Shown: positions 16,960 to 30,430, counted from the stretch's first letter. The stretch is DNA of 64,000 nt from Brevibacillus daliensis (GCF_021245735.1 NZ_JAJISB010000012.1:1-64000), one strand, 5' to 3'. Notes: a model not told the origin generated them from the letters alone. Numbers and translations: made by a program.

Positions 16960-18795
16960 ATGAGGGTCTTACCCAAAACACTCAGGAACCAGATAACTCT
17001 CCTGATGATAATCGTCATAAGTGTACCAATACTGATTGTCGGGTACATTCTAAATGATAATGTTAGTGAGGCTCTTCTCGATGAAAAGCGGCAAAAGCTG
17101 ATATCTGCGGCTACTATGCTGGATTTGCGTTTAAGGGGTTCTTATGAGGATATATTGAAAAAAGAGAAGGTAGAGAATGCTGATCGACAAACTAAAATCT
17201 ATACATTGTACAAAGTATTAGTTGAGCAGACGGATATGGTAGCAAGCGCATTCCCCACTAGTGGTGTTGGTTATTATTCAAAAGACTTGGATGCTGTGGT
17301 TACCTATGGCCCCAGTTTTCTTTATTATAATAAGGTCGGATTAAGTATAGAAGACTCCCATCCGGGACATCAGGTTATGACAGATGCAAAAGAAATGACC
17401 ACATTCGTGTCTGTCATTCGTGGGAATGTAATGAACGCGATGCATCCAATTATTCGAGACGGAAGAGTAATTGGTTATACGTGGGCAAATGAGCCCATGG
17501 ATCTAGTAGATAAACAATTGAAAGAAATCCAGACAAAAATCTTCCTTCTTATGGGCACAGTTATGATGGTTGTCATTATTCTTACCCTGCGAATTACGAG
17601 AAGCCTAACCTGGAACGTAAATGTGGTAAAAGAGGGTTTGAAAGAAATGGAGAAAAACCCTTTGAAAAAAATAAAGGGAGTTCCCGGAGAGATTGGGGAA
17701 ATAGTTACAGCGATTAATAAGATGGCTGATTCCCTACTAGATGCCAACCAATTAACGAAAAATATCGTGAGTAGTATATCAGAGGGACTTATTACCGTTA
17801 ATATGCAAGGACAGATTATTTCAGCTAACTCCTCAGCGGTTAAAATGACAAATATAACTCGTGAGGATTTATTAAATAAGTACTTTGAACAAATATTTGG
17901 ATATGAAAGCACTCTGGTAGGGCTAGTTATTGATACAATGCGAATGGGCACAAAACATTATGAAGTCGAAATGAGTTTGCCTGTTAACAATAGAATGATA
18001 CATGTTAGTGTAAGTACGACCCCTCTTCGAAACGCTCAGGGAGAAATAATCGGGGGGATTTTGGTACTAAGGAGCATGGAAGAAATTCAGGCTATGAAGC
18101 AACAGGTTCTTCGTGCAGGTAGACTAGCCTCATTAGGAGAGTTAACCGCCTGGATTGCTCATGAAATTCGTAACCCGCTAGCCAGTATAAAAGGATTTGT
18201 TCAATATCTACAGGATGAGCATACAGAGGAAGAACGAGTAGAATTCATGGGGATCATTGATAAAGAGGTAAACAGAATCAATCGGATCATAAGGGAGCTT
18301 CTTTATTTCTCAAAAACACGTCCAGCATGTTTACAGCTTACCGACATTAACAAGGTGATTGAGCAGACATTAGTATTAGTTCGTAATCAAACAACAAGTG
18401 CCCAAATCATGATTCATCAAAACTTGGAACAGAATTTCCCTGCTATTCAAGCCGACGAAGATCAGTTAAGACAAATTATACTTAATGTCATCATAAACGG
18501 CATGCAAGCGATAGAGGGACAAGGTGTTATTTATATTGAAACCAGAAACATCCGTAACAATTATGTAGAGATAAGTATTAGGGATACAGGTAAAGGATTC
18601 TTGGAAGATGACTTGCAAAAACCTTTTGATGCTTTTTACACATCCAAGGAGAAAGGGACAGGATTAGGTCTAGCAGTAGCCAAACAAATTGTAGCAGCGC
18701 ATAACGGTTCCATCTTATTAAATAATGCTCCTGAGGGAGGCGCTATTGTTACAATCGTCCTGCCAATACAACAGGAAGGTGGAGAAACAGCATGA
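16960..18795 (+). CDS. AtoS-like sensor histidine kinase
   Basis: A 611-aa membrane kinase. TM1 is about residues 12-30, an extracytoplasmic sensor domain of cache type runs to about 190, and TM2 follows (about 193-213). A HAMP-like linker (to about 265) and a PAS domain (about 270-375) come next. HisKA has its His in IAHEIRNPLASIKGF (about residue 400), then HATPase_c with GTGLGLAVAKQIV. Its 3' end overlaps the response-regulator start by 4 nt (ATGA). Layout and neighbours match AtoS, which senses acetoacetate or short-chain acids; the ligand is inferred from context. Confidence 0.9.
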   Translation: MRVLPKTLRNQITLLMIIVISVPILIVGYILNDNVSEALLDEKRQKLISAATMLDLRLRGSYEDILKKEKVENADRQTKIYTLYKVLVEQTDMVASAFPTSGVGYYSKDLDAVVTYGPSFLYYNKVGLSIEDSHPGHQVMTDAKEMTTFVSVIRGNVMNAMHPIIRDGRVIGYTWANEPMDLVDKQLKEIQTKIFLLMGTVMMVVIILTLRITRSLTWNVNVVKEGLKEMEKNPLKKIKGVPGEIGEIVTAINKMADSLLDANQLTKNIVSSISEGLITVNMQGQIISANSSAVKMTNITREDLLNKYFEQIFGYESTLVGLVIDTMRMGTKHYEVEMSLPVNNRMIHVSVSTTPLRNAQGEIIGGILVLRSMEEIQAMKQQVLRAGRLASLGELTAWIAHEIRNPLASIKGFVQYLQDEHTEEERVEFMGIIDKEVNRINRIIRELLYFSKTRPACLQLTDINKVIEQTLVLVRNQTTSAQIMIHQNLEQNFPAIQADEDQLRQIILNVIINGMQAIEGQGVIYIETRNIRNNYVEISIRDTGKGFLEDDLQKPFDAFYTSKEKGTGLGLAVAKQIVAAHNGSILLNNAPEGGAIVTIVLPIQQEGGETA

Positions 18796-20171
18796 TCAAA
18801 CAGAACAAGGTCATCCTGGTAGTGGATGATGAAGAAAACGTTCGACGGCTATTAATAGCTGTACTTAAAAGAGAAGGTTATCAAGTAGAAACAGCAGAGA
18901 ATGGTCTGGAAGCACTGGAGAAGGTAAAAGAAATACAACCTGATTTGGTACTGATGGATATTCGTATGCCAGTCATGGATGGAATAACAGCATTTAAAGA
19001 AATGAAGGCTCATCATGAGGATGTCATGGTGATATTGATGACAGCATATGCCTCCATCGAGTCAGCAGTAGAGACGATGAAGCTGGGTGCCTATGACTAT
19101 ATAATGAAACCATTTGAAAACGATGAGTTAAAACTAACAGTGCAACGTGCATTGCAAGTAGAAACATTGAAGAATGAAGTAGGAATCCTGCATCGTGAAT
19201 TGAATCAACATTATCGGTCTGATCGATTCTTGACCAATTGTCCAAAAATGATGGAGCTTGTAAAAGTAGTGGAACGCGTTGCACCGTCCAATGCAACTGT
19301 ATTAATTACAGGGGAAAGCGGAACAGGGAAAGAAGTTATGGCGAACATGGTTCATTACAACAGCAAGAGAAGAACAGGGCCATTTATTAAGGTAAACTGT
19401 GGCGCATTGTCGGAAGGACTGCTGGAGAGTGAATTGTTTGGTCATGAAAAAGGCGCATTTACAGGAGCAATGGTACAAAAAATAGGTAGATTCGAACTTG
19501 CTAGTGAAGGGACCATTTTTTTAGATGAAATTGGTGAGATTTCACCTGCCATGCAAGTAAAGCTATTACGAGTCTTACAAGAACGTGAATTAGAGAGAGT
19601 AGGCGGAACAGAGACGATTAAGACAAATATCCGTATCGTAGCGGCAACGAATCGTAACTTACGAGAGATGGTGACACAAGGGACATTTCGAGAGGATTTG
19701 TATTATCGTTTAAATGTAGTAGAAATCTCATTACCACCCTTACGTGAAAGAAAAGAAGATATTCAAATCTTGGCAGATCATTTTTTACAAAAGCATGCTT
19801 CAGAAAATGATAGTAATATGAAGGGATTTGATCCCGATACCATACGTATCATGCAAGACTACTGTTGGCCAGGAAATCTGCGAGAGTTATCTAACGTAAT
19901 TGAACGTGCTGTAATTATGGCAACTTCCTCTATTCTTTATCCTGAGGATATCTCTCCATCTTTACAAAATGACGTATCTGCACGCGAAGAAGAGAATCTA
20001 ACTCTGGAAGAGAATCGTACTCCGTTAAAAGAAAGGGTAAAATGCTTTGAACGGGATCTTATTTTACACGCGCTAGAGCAGCATGACTGGAATCGGGTAC
20101 AGACGGCTAAAGACTTAGGGATAAGCAGAAGGTCCTTATTATATAAAATAGAAGAGTATCAATTATCGTAA
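18792..20171 (+). CDS. AtoC-like sigma-54 response regulator
   Basis: A 459-aa NtrC-family activator: receiver domain with VVDDE, phospho-acceptor in MDIRMP and conserved Lys in YIMKPF; AAA+ domain with Walker A GESGTGKE and the sigma-54 contact loop GAFTGA; Fis-type HTH at the C-terminus (NRVQTAKDLGISRRSLLYK). Coupled to the kinase by ATGA. A perfect palindrome 4 nt past its stop and a sigma-54 promoter before the CoA-transferase genes give it an obvious target operon. Confidence 0.93.
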   Translation: MIKQNKVILVVDDEENVRRLLIAVLKREGYQVETAENGLEALEKVKEIQPDLVLMDIRMPVMDGITAFKEMKAHHEDVMVILMTAYASIESAVETMKLGAYDYIMKPFENDELKLTVQRALQVETLKNEVGILHRELNQHYRSDRFLTNCPKMMELVKVVERVAPSNATVLITGESGTGKEVMANMVHYNSKRRTGPFIKVNCGALSEGLLESELFGHEKGAFTGAMVQKIGRFELASEGTIFLDEIGEISPAMQVKLLRVLQERELERVGGTETIKTNIRIVAATNRNLREMVTQGTFREDLYYRLNVVEISLPPLRERKEDIQILADHFLQKHASENDSNMKGFDPDTIRIMQDYCWPGNLRELSNVIERAVIMATSSILYPEDISPSLQNDVSAREEENLTLEENRTPLKERVKCFERDLILHALEQHDWNRVQTAKDLGISRRSLLYKIEEYQLS

Positions 20172-20175
20172 GACG

Positions 20176-20192
20176 TGTGCAAAAAATGCACA
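20176..20192. promoter_or_regulatory. Candidate enhancer for AtoC-like activator
   Basis: Perfect inverted repeat TGTGCA-AAAAA-TGCACA, the shape of NtrC-class upstream activating sites. It lies about 160 bp upstream of the sigma-54 promoter at 20350, a typical enhancer distance. Confidence 0.6.
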
Positions 20193-20227
20193 GGGGTAGG
20201 CAAAGAATGTTACACACATAGAAACAA

Positions 20228-20263
20228 TGAGAGCGCTTGCATGAAAAAATGCAAGCGCTTTTG
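20228..20263 (+). terminator. Terminator of atoSC, overlapping a cre-like site
   Basis: An 11-bp perfect stem AGCGCTTGCAT / ATGCAAGCGCT with a 6-nt loop and a short T-tract follows the atoC-like gene. Its left arm, TGAGAGCGCTTGCA (20228-20241), also matches the CcpA cre consensus TGWAARCGYTWNCW with one mismatch, so it may repress the ato operon in the presence of sugar. The dual role is inference. Confidence 0.65.
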
Positions 20264-20349
20264 TCATGTTATATAGGGTTTTTTGTGAATATTTTCGCAA
20301 AGTTTAAACGTTTTAATCCATATTTTTACTTTTCTATGATTTTAAAAAG

Positions 20350-20366
20350 TTGGCACGAAGCTTGCG
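20350..20366 (+). promoter_or_regulatory. Sigma-54 (-24/-12) promoter of the ato-like operon
   Basis: TTGGCAC-N5-TTGCG: GG at 20352-20353 and GC at 20364-20365, exactly 12 bp apart, as required for sigma-54. The CoA-transferase start lies about 57 bp downstream. Confidence 0.88.
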
Positions 20367-20422
20367 TATATAAATTAGCGTAACGGGTTATTGAACTTAC
20401 TTGATAAACGGAGGTGTTACGA

Positions 20423-21082
20423 ATGGAAAAAGTAATTTCCATGGAAGAATTGCCACAATACTATTCTGACGGAATGAGCGTTATGGTTGGTGGATTCATG
20501 GGTGTAGGTCAACCAATCGAAATCGTGAAAAATATGGTAGAAAAACAGGTGAAAGATTTAACGCTAATCTGTAATGATACAGCAGTGCCTGATCTTGGTG
20601 TAGGTACATTGGTTGTTAATAAGCAGTTGAAAAAAGCAATTGTCTCACACATTGGAACAAACCCGGAAACAGGAAAGCAAATGATTGCAGAAGAGTTAGA
20701 TGTAGAACTTGTACCGCAAGGAAGCTTGGCTGAACGTATTCGTGCAGGCGGAGCAGGGCTTGGAGGAGTTTTGACACCTACTGGGGTAGGAACGGTTGTT
20801 GAAGAAGGTAAAGTCAAAATGAACGTTGAGGGCAAGGAATACATCCTAGAAACACCACTACGCGCTGATGTGGCTTTACTAAAAGCACATAAAGCAGATA
20901 AAGCAGGTAACCTGGTTTATCGTCTTACTGGACGTAACTTCAACCCAATGATGGCACTGGCAGCAGATATGGTTATTGCTGAAGTAGAAGAACTGGTTGA
21001 AGTTGGAGAGCTTGAACCTGATGAAATTATGACCCCAGGCGTTTTGGTAGACAAAATTGTTGTATGCGGAAAGGGTGAGTAG
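20423..21082 (+). CDS. atoD: Acetoacetate/3-oxoacid CoA-transferase subunit A
   Basis: A 219-aa alpha subunit of a family I CoA-transferase. It moves CoA from a donor such as acetyl-CoA or succinyl-CoA to acetoacetate or another short-chain acid. The N-terminal glycine-rich CoA-binding segment [13 protein letters not shown] is clear, and [20 protein letters not shown] is typical of the A subunit. ATG 20423 sits behind GGAGGTG. The beta subunit gene starts 3 nt after its stop, so the two are translated together. Confidence 0.9.
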   Translation: MEKVISMEELPQYYSDGMSVMVGGFMGVGQPIEIVKNMVEKQVKDLTLICNDTAVPDLGVGTLVVNKQLKKAIVSHIGTNPETGKQMIAEELDVELVPQGSLAERIRAGGAGLGGVLTPTGVGTVVEEGKVKMNVEGKEYILETPLRADVALLKAHKADKAGNLVYRLTGRNFNPMMALAADMVIAEVEELVEVGELEPDEIMTPGVLVDKIVVCGKGE

Positions 21083-21084
21083 GA

Positions 21085-21738
21085 ATGGCGACAGTAGCAT
21101 TAAATACTAAAGATCGAATTGCAAACCGAATTGCAAAAGAACTTAAGGACGGTGACCTTGTCAATCTAGGTATCGGCTTACCCACCAAAGTAGGTAATTT
21201 TTTACCTGAAGGTGTAGAAGTTATGTTGCAATCAGAGAATGGATATATCGGAATCGGTCCTGTTACTGAAGTGGACCCTGACCTTGTGAATGCAGGCGGG
21301 CAACCAGCAGGTATGGTAACTGGAGCTGCTATGTTTGATAGTTTCATGTCCTTTAACTTAATCCGTGGAGGACACGTAGATGCTACTGTACTTGGAGCTT
21401 TGCAGGTAGACCAAAATGGCAACCTAGCAAACTGGATGGTTCCAGGAAAAATGGTTCCAGGTATGGGTGGCGCTATGGACCTTGTAGTTGGTGCGAAAAA
21501 GGTAATCATCGGTATGGAACATGCAGCAAAAGACGGTTCACCTAAAATTCTTAAACAATGTAATTTGCCTCTGACTGGTAAGCAAGTAGTAGACATGATC
21601 GTGACTGAACTTGCTGTATTTACTTGCACTGATAAAGGTCTGGTATTGGAAGAAATTAGTGAAGACACCGATCTTCAAACTGTTCGTGAAAAAACGGAAG
21701 CAGATTATATCGTTAGCAAAAACCTGAAAAAATTCTAA
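21085..21738 (+). CDS. atoA: Acetoacetate/3-oxoacid CoA-transferase subunit B
   Basis: A 217-aa beta subunit. The catalytic glutamate sits in QSENGYIGIGP, preceded by the NLGIGLPTKV stretch and followed by a GGxxDLVVGAKKVI segment, all hallmarks of the family. Forms a heterotetramer with the product just upstream. Together they activate acetoacetate for thiolysis by the next gene. Confidence 0.92.
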   Translation: MATVALNTKDRIANRIAKELKDGDLVNLGIGLPTKVGNFLPEGVEVMLQSENGYIGIGPVTEVDPDLVNAGGQPAGMVTGAAMFDSFMSFNLIRGGHVDATVLGALQVDQNGNLANWMVPGKMVPGMGGAMDLVVGAKKVIIGMEHAAKDGSPKILKQCNLPLTGKQVVDMIVTELAVFTCTDKGLVLEEISEDTDLQTVREKTEADYIVSKNLKKF

Positions 21739-21782
21739 TCAGAATATAAGGTCGACCAAAATTTGTTACGAGGTGAAGATAA

Positions 21783-22967
21783 ATGTCAATGCAAGATGTA
21801 GTGATTGCTAGTGCTTGTCGTACACCAATGGGAAATTTCAACGGTACTTTAAGCGATGTTGCAGCTGTAGATTTAGGATCTTTAGTTATCAAAGAAGCTA
21901 TCAAGAGAGCGAACATCAAGGCCGATCAGGTTGAAGAAGTTGTCATGGGCTGCATTTTACAAGGAGCGCAAGGACAAGGTCCAGCTCGTCAGGCAGCAGT
22001 CAATGCAGGGGTCCCTGTTGAGAGCCCAGCTTATACGATCAATTTAATCTGTGGATCAGGAATGAAAGCTGTTCATCTAGGTGCTCACGCGATCATGGTT
22101 GGCGAAGCTGACGTCGTAGTAGCAGGTGGAATGGAAAACATGAGCCTATCCTCTTATGCTATGCCAAAAGCACGTACAGGCTATCGGATGGGTAATGCGA
22201 CAGTGGTTGATACCATGATCAATGATGCGTTGACTTGTGCATTTAACAACTATCACATGGGTATCACAGCGGAAAACGTAGCAGAAAAATATGGTATTAC
22301 TCGTGAGGAACAGGATGAATTCGCAGCCTGGAGCCAGCAAAAAGCTGAAAAAGCAATTAAAGATGGCAAGTTTAAAGACGAGATCGTTCCCGTAACCATT
22401 CCGAAGAGAAAAGGAGACCCAGTCGTATTTGATACAGATGAGTTTCCTAAATTCGGTGCAACGAAAGAACAATTGGCTAAACTTCGCCCAGCCTTTAAAA
22501 AGGATGGAACAGTTACAGCAGCTAATGCTTCCGGTATCAATGACGGTGCTGCCGCTTTGGTATTAATGAGTCGCAAAAAAGCTGAAGAGTTAGGTGTAAA
22601 ACCTTTGGCAGTAATTAAAGCAATGGCTTCTGCCGGTGTTGATCCAAGTATTATGGGTATTGGTCCGATTCCAGCAACGAAAAAGGTGTTAGAAAAAGCT
22701 GGATTAACTATGAAGGACATGGAATTGGTAGAGGCAAACGAAGCGTTTGCTGCTCAAGCTTTGGCAGTTGGTAGAGAGTTGGAAATTCCAAATGAAATTC
22801 TAAACGTAAATGGTGGAGCAATCGCACTTGGTCACCCTGTGGGAGCGAGTGGAGCGCGTATTCTGGTAACCCTCTTACATGAAATGAATCGTCGAGACGT
22901 TAAATACGGATTAGCTACATTATGTATTGGTGGCGGTATGGGTGTCGCTACAGTGATCGAAAGATAG
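21783..22967 (+). CDS. atoB: Acetyl-CoA acetyltransferase (thiolase)
   Basis: A 394-aa thiolase II that splits acetoacetyl-CoA into two acetyl-CoA. Active-site Cys in [14 protein letters not shown] (about residue 89), catalytic His in [17 protein letters not shown], and second Cys in CIGGGMG near the C-terminus. Full family length. It starts behind GAGGTGA and follows the CoA-transferase, completing acetoacetate breakdown. Confidence 0.94.
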   Translation: MSMQDVVIASACRTPMGNFNGTLSDVAAVDLGSLVIKEAIKRANIKADQVEEVVMGCILQGAQGQGPARQAAVNAGVPVESPAYTINLICGSGMKAVHLGAHAIMVGEADVVVAGGMENMSLSSYAMPKARTGYRMGNATVVDTMINDALTCAFNNYHMGITAENVAEKYGITREEQDEFAAWSQQKAEKAIKDGKFKDEIVPVTIPKRKGDPVVFDTDEFPKFGATKEQLAKLRPAFKKDGTVTAANASGINDGAAALVLMSRKKAEELGVKPLAVIKAMASAGVDPSIMGIGPIPATKKVLEKAGLTMKDMELVEANEAFAAQALAVGRELEIPNEILNVNGGAIALGHPVGASGARILVTLLHEMNRRDVKYGLATLCIGGGMGVATVIER

Positions 22968-23012
22968 AATTGGAAACAGTTCGGCTTACAGCCGAGAGGA
23001 GTTGAAACACAT

Positions 23013-24332
23013 ATGCAAGCTGTCTCAAAGTTTTTTACCGCAATGGTAAATAAGTACCTACCTGACCCGCTAGTTTTTGCAATGTTACTAACTATACTAG
23101 TATTTATTTTGGGAATTACCTTAACTCCTAACTCAGCAATGGACATGGTAGGTATGTGGGGCGATGGCTTCTGGGGTCTGTTGGCATTTGCGATGCAGAT
23201 GGCACTGATTGTAGTAACCGGTCATGCAATGGCTAGTTCCCCACTAGTACGTAAAGGATTGAAAAAAGTAGCATCAATCGCTAAAACACCAGCACAAGGT
23301 GTTATGCTTGTAACTTTTGCTTCTGGTATCGCTTGTACGCTTAACTGGGGATTCGGTTTAGTAATAGGTGCTCTCTTCGCAAAAGAAGTAGCGCGTTCTG
23401 TACCTAAATCAGATTACCGTTTGCTGATTGCATCAGCATATATCGGTTTCTTAACATGGCATGGTGGTTTGTCTGCATCTATACCTTTAACAGCAGCTAC
23501 ACCAGGAAACCCGATGGAAAAAATGAGTGGGTTAATCCCGCTAACTGAAACAATCTTTACTCCTTACAATATTTTCATTACTGTAGCATTAATCGTAACA
23601 TTACCATTCCTGACTCGCATGATGATGCGTCCGGAAGAAGAAATTCCACCAATTGATCCTAAACTTCTGGTAGAAGACCCTTCTATGGCTAAGGTACTTG
23701 GTAAGGATGCTACCATTGCAGAACGTATGGAAGAAAGCCGTATCCTTGCTTATCTAATTGCTGGTTTAGGTTTTATCTATCTTGGCACTTACTTTATGGA
23801 AAAAGGCTTTGAATTAAATATCAATACAGTTAACTTGCTGTTCTTCATGATGGGTCTGCTCTTGCATGGAACTCCAATGTCATACATGCGTGCTGTATCT
23901 AACGCAGTACGTGGTACAGCTGGTATCGTAGCACAATTCCCGTTTTATGCGGGTATCCAACTGATGATGGAACACTCCGGTCTGGGTGGTCTTATCACAG
24001 AGTGGTTTATCAATATCTCAAGTGCGGATTCTTTCGCAATCTTGACATTCTTCAGTTCTGGTCTTATCAACTTCGCAGTTCCTTCCGGTGGTGGTCACTG
24101 GGTAATTCAAGGACCATTCGTAATGCCGGCTGCTGAAGCACTCGGGGCTGACGCTGGTAAGGCAGCCATGGCGATTGCATATGGGGAAGCCTGGATGAAC
24201 ATGGCACAACCATTCTGGGCATTACCTGCACTAGCGATCGCAGGTCTGGGCGTACGCGATATCATGGGTTTCTGCGTAACCGCTCTATTATGGTCTGGTG
24301 TAATCTTCCTTGCAGGACTTTATTTCTTCTAA
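23013..24332 (+). CDS. atoE: Short-chain fatty acid transporter, AtoE-like
   Basis: A 439-aa integral membrane protein of the AtoE family, rich in hydrophobic helices, with the conserved stretches LNWGFGLVIGALFAKEVAR, LTWHGGLSASIPL and FAVPSGGGHWVIQGPF. It imports short-chain fatty acids such as acetoacetate or butyrate. Last gene of the sigma-54 controlled operon. The intrinsic terminator follows 28 bp after its stop. Confidence 0.9.
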   Translation: MQAVSKFFTAMVNKYLPDPLVFAMLLTILVFILGITLTPNSAMDMVGMWGDGFWGLLAFAMQMALIVVTGHAMASSPLVRKGLKKVASIAKTPAQGVMLVTFASGIACTLNWGFGLVIGALFAKEVARSVPKSDYRLLIASAYIGFLTWHGGLSASIPLTAATPGNPMEKMSGLIPLTETIFTPYNIFITVALIVTLPFLTRMMMRPEEEIPPIDPKLLVEDPSMAKVLGKDATIAERMEESRILAYLIAGLGFIYLGTYFMEKGFELNINTVNLLFFMMGLLLHGTPMSYMRAVSNAVRGTAGIVAQFPFYAGIQLMMEHSGLGGLITEWFINISSADSFAILTFFSSGLINFAVPSGGGHWVIQGPFVMPAAEALGADAGKAAMAIAYGEAWMNMAQPFWALPALAIAGLGVRDIMGFCVTALLWSGVIFLAGLYFF

Positions 24333-24359
24333 AATGTAATAAAAACTTGTAAATATAAG

Positions 24360-24408
24360 CAGGGTATCTATTGGGATGGGGATTCATAGATACCCTGTTT
24401 TACTTTTT
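24360..24408 (+). terminator. Terminator of the ato-like operon
   Basis: 11-bp perfect stem CAGGGTATCTA / TAGATACCCTG followed by TTTTACTTTTTTT. Confidence 0.9.
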
Positions 24409-24596
24409 TTGAAGTAGAGTAGAAGATGTGCTTGTTATTATCTCAAAAAAGTCATTCCATTTCTGTTATAGTTCCGTTTGATGATAGGATTTTTCTCTAT
24501 TCCTTTTTTGAATGTTACTTTCCTTGATGATTAGAAAGGAAATAGGATAAATGTACAGAATTATTTGCATTTACTAGGGTGACAGGGGGGATTAGA

Positions 24597-25580
24597 TTGA
24601 AAGCGATCGTAGTTACAGAATTAGGTGGTCCAGAGGTTTTAACGTACACAGAGATAGAAATACCAGAATATTCTTCTAGTCAGGTATTAATTCGAGTAGT
24701 GGCAACAAGCGTGAATTTTGCTGATATTAAAGCCAGATATGGGCAAAAAGGTGGCAAACTACCCTTCATTCCTGGTCTCGATGCAACCGGAATTATTGAG
24801 AAAGTAGGATCAGATGTTACTAGTCTACATGTAGGGCAACGGGTAATAGCTTTCCCATCTACGGGATCTTATGCAGAATATGTGGTAGCGGACGAGAATC
24901 TCACTTTTGCTATTCCAGACCAAATAGATGATCGAACTGCTGCAGCGTGCCCAATCGTTTCTTTTACTTCATATAAATTGTTGGCAGATGTTGCTCAGTT
25001 AGAAAAAGGAGAAACGATCTTGATTCACGCAGCAGCAGGGGGAATTGGAACTACAGCGATTCAGATGGCTAAGCTGTTAGGAGCTGGAAAAGTTATTGGC
25101 ACTGTTGGTCACGAAAGAAAAGCGGCGACAGCTTACGAGGCGGGTGCAGATCATGTGATTTGTTATACGGACGTGGATTTTGCTGATCAAGTAAACAAGG
25201 TTACGAATGGCGCAGGGGCAAATGTAATTCTTGATTCGATCGCAGGCTCCACATCGGAAAAAAGCTTGAAATGTCTTGCTCCATATGGCAGACTGGTTCA
25301 TTTTGGCAATTCTAGCGGGGAGATAGGCAGGTTTGAAACCAAGGATTTACACGCGAGCTGTCGCTCCGTTCTTGGATTTAGTTTTGGTACGACACGAAAA
25401 ATGCGTCCTGAGCTTTTATTAAATACGGCGAGAAATGTTTTTCCCTATTTGGCTGATGGGAGTTTACAAATGAAAATCGGTGGTAGTTTTACATTAGAAG
25501 AATCTTCTAAAGCCCATGAATGGGTGGAGAGCAGACAGAGTACAGGTAAAGTAATAGTGGAGGTTCATTCAGGAAGGTAA
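24597..25580 (+). CDS. Quinone oxidoreductase-type MDR dehydrogenase
   Basis: A 327-aa medium-chain dehydrogenase/reductase of the zinc-free quinone oxidoreductase (Qor) group. It has the N-terminal GroES-like fold (KAIVVTELGGPEVLTY, then PGLDATGIIEKVG) and the NADPH-binding Rossmann motif AAAGGIGTTAIQMAKLLGA near residue 145. Zinc-binding Cys clusters are absent. The best start is TTG 24597, which has a GGGGGG run 6 nt upstream and gives the family-typical MKAIVV beginning. Reduces quinones or enones with NADPH; the substrate is unknown. Monocistronic. Confidence 0.9.
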   Translation: MKAIVVTELGGPEVLTYTEIEIPEYSSSQVLIRVVATSVNFADIKARYGQKGGKLPFIPGLDATGIIEKVGSDVTSLHVGQRVIAFPSTGSYAEYVVADENLTFAIPDQIDDRTAAACPIVSFTSYKLLADVAQLEKGETILIHAAAGGIGTTAIQMAKLLGAGKVIGTVGHERKAATAYEAGADHVICYTDVDFADQVNKVTNGAGANVILDSIAGSTSEKSLKCLAPYGRLVHFGNSSGEIGRFETKDLHASCRSVLGFSFGTTRKMRPELLLNTARNVFPYLADGSLQMKIGGSFTLEESSKAHEWVESRQSTGKVIVEVHSGR

Positions 25581-25770
25581 TTTCCGAGTGCAGGGGTATG
25601 ATGCCTCTAAATAATTTAGTAGCTAAGAAGAAGTTAGTAATAGGTAGAGGATGATAATATTGAAAAAATCATGAAGATTTGACGATTGTTCAGAGAGTAA
25701 TGATCATTCAATTGTTATAGGAGAGACCTATTTTTATTGAAATATAAACAGATATCCAAACACTTTCTAA

Positions 25771-29292
<3,522 letters not shown>

Positions 29293-29321
29293 ATATCCAT
29301 CACAAGTATAGGCATCAAAAG

Positions 29322-29366
29322 AAAAGCTGTTTCCACACTCTGTACAGGGTGGGAAACAGCTTTTTT
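29322..29366 (+). terminator. Terminator of the collagen-like gene
   Basis: Stem AAAAGCTGTTTCC / GGGAAACAGCTTTTTT closing a ~15-nt loop, 30 bp past the stop. It also sits at the 3' end of the convergent gene at 29375 and can serve both. Confidence 0.88.
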
Positions 29367-29374
29367 GTAAGGGA

Positions 29375-29818
29375 TTATGTAAAAGCGAGAGAACATAACT
29401 CAGGATCGTGCAAGGGAAATTGTAAATGCACCCCTGAACTAGAGTCCGCATATAAGATATTTTCATCACATGACATCTCCACAAATGATTCGGAATTTGC
29501 GAAAAAGGCAACCCAGATCAATCTTCTATCAGGAGCTAGTGAAGCAACAAAACCTTCTGAACCGTTACTTCCTTTTCCTAGCGTGTAAAAGCACTGATTA
29601 TCTTCGTGATAGGTCTCGTTCAAGATATTTATGGTAGTAAAATCGAAAGGAGATTTTACTAAGAAATCTTGTAAAGAAAAGGAGTCATTAACCGTCAATT
29701 CTATGTGAGGATTTATTCCTAAGGAGCAGGCGATCGAGCGTCCATCTGCAAAATAGATTCCGTCTTTCATGGGGAGTTTGCCTTTCATCCACAACAATGA
29801 AATTGCGGAATGGTTCAT
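29375..29818 (-). CDS. Uncharacterised 147-aa protein
   Basis: I do not recognise a family. The start ATG 29818 is well supported by GGGAGG about 9 nt upstream. The sequence looks soluble and globular: no signal peptide, no membrane segment, several Cys and many acidic residues. Features such as PMKDGIYFADGRSIACSLGI and DNQCFYTLGKGSNGSEG suggest a compact alpha/beta domain. It is convergent to the collagen-like gene and shares its terminator region; a functional link is not shown. Confidence 0.7.
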   Translation of the reverse strand: MNHSAISLLWMKGKLPMKDGIYFADGRSIACSLGINPHIELTVNDSFSLQDFLVKSPFDFTTINILNETYHEDNQCFYTLGKGSNGSEGFVASLAPDRRLIWVAFFANSESFVEMSCDENILYADSSSGVHLQFPLHDPELCSLAFT

Positions 29819-30106
29819 GGATATAACCTCCCTTCCGTTGAGAAGACAAATACATTTCTGTGATGAGAAATATACTAAAAATTAGTAAGATTTATTGGCT
29901 AGGGGAATAGGATTCTATTTTACAGCTTTTATCAATTAATAGCCACCTTGCTCAATTAATAAGTAATTAACTTGTCAAAAAAAGAAAGCAAAAAAAACAC
30001 GACTGATAGCGGTTACAAATAAGTGTATTGCAGGTAGTTGAATAATGATAAAAGATATAATATAGTTCTAGAACATGGAAAAAAATACTGGAGGGGATGG
30101 CATACT

Positions 30107-30415
30107 ATGATCATGGTTATGAACACCATTCAGGTGAAAAACGGATGTGGAGACAAACTGTTAGAGGGATTTCAAGAACCTAAAGGCGTACAGGATTTTC
30201 CAGGTTTTGTCCGAATGGAAGTGCTAGCAACTGAAGGTACGGAAGAGTTTGAAGAATATAAAGTTTGTACCACCTGGGAGAGTAAGGAGCATTTCCAGGC
30301 ATGGGTTGAGAGCGATTCCTTCAAGCAGTCTCATGCAAAAAGAGCAGGCGCAGGTCCTTCCGATCATATGCTAGGGGCAAAAATTAGCTTCCATCAAATT
30401 GTAATCTCTCACTAA
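30107..30415 (+). CDS. hmoA: Heme-degrading monooxygenase, HmoA/IsdG type
   Basis: A 102-aa ABM-fold protein. The IsdG-type heme-cleavage triad is present as Asn6, Trp66 and His76 (numbered from ATG 30107; family usual Asn/Trp/His), within MNTIQVKNG, HFQAWVESDSF and KQSHAK. It would open heme and release iron in the cytoplasm. The start has GGAGGGG about 10 nt upstream; a longer in-frame extension lacks a ribosome site. The upstream stretch AATAATGATAA (30042-30052) resembles half a Fur box. It fits the iron theme of the petrobactin operon at 38.4-45.5 kb. Confidence 0.87.
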   Translation: MIMVMNTIQVKNGCGDKLLEGFQEPKGVQDFPGFVRMEVLATEGTEEFEEYKVCTTWESKEHFQAWVESDSFKQSHAKRAGAGPSDHMLGAKISFHQIVISH

Positions 30416-30430
30416 ACATAATGATGATAC

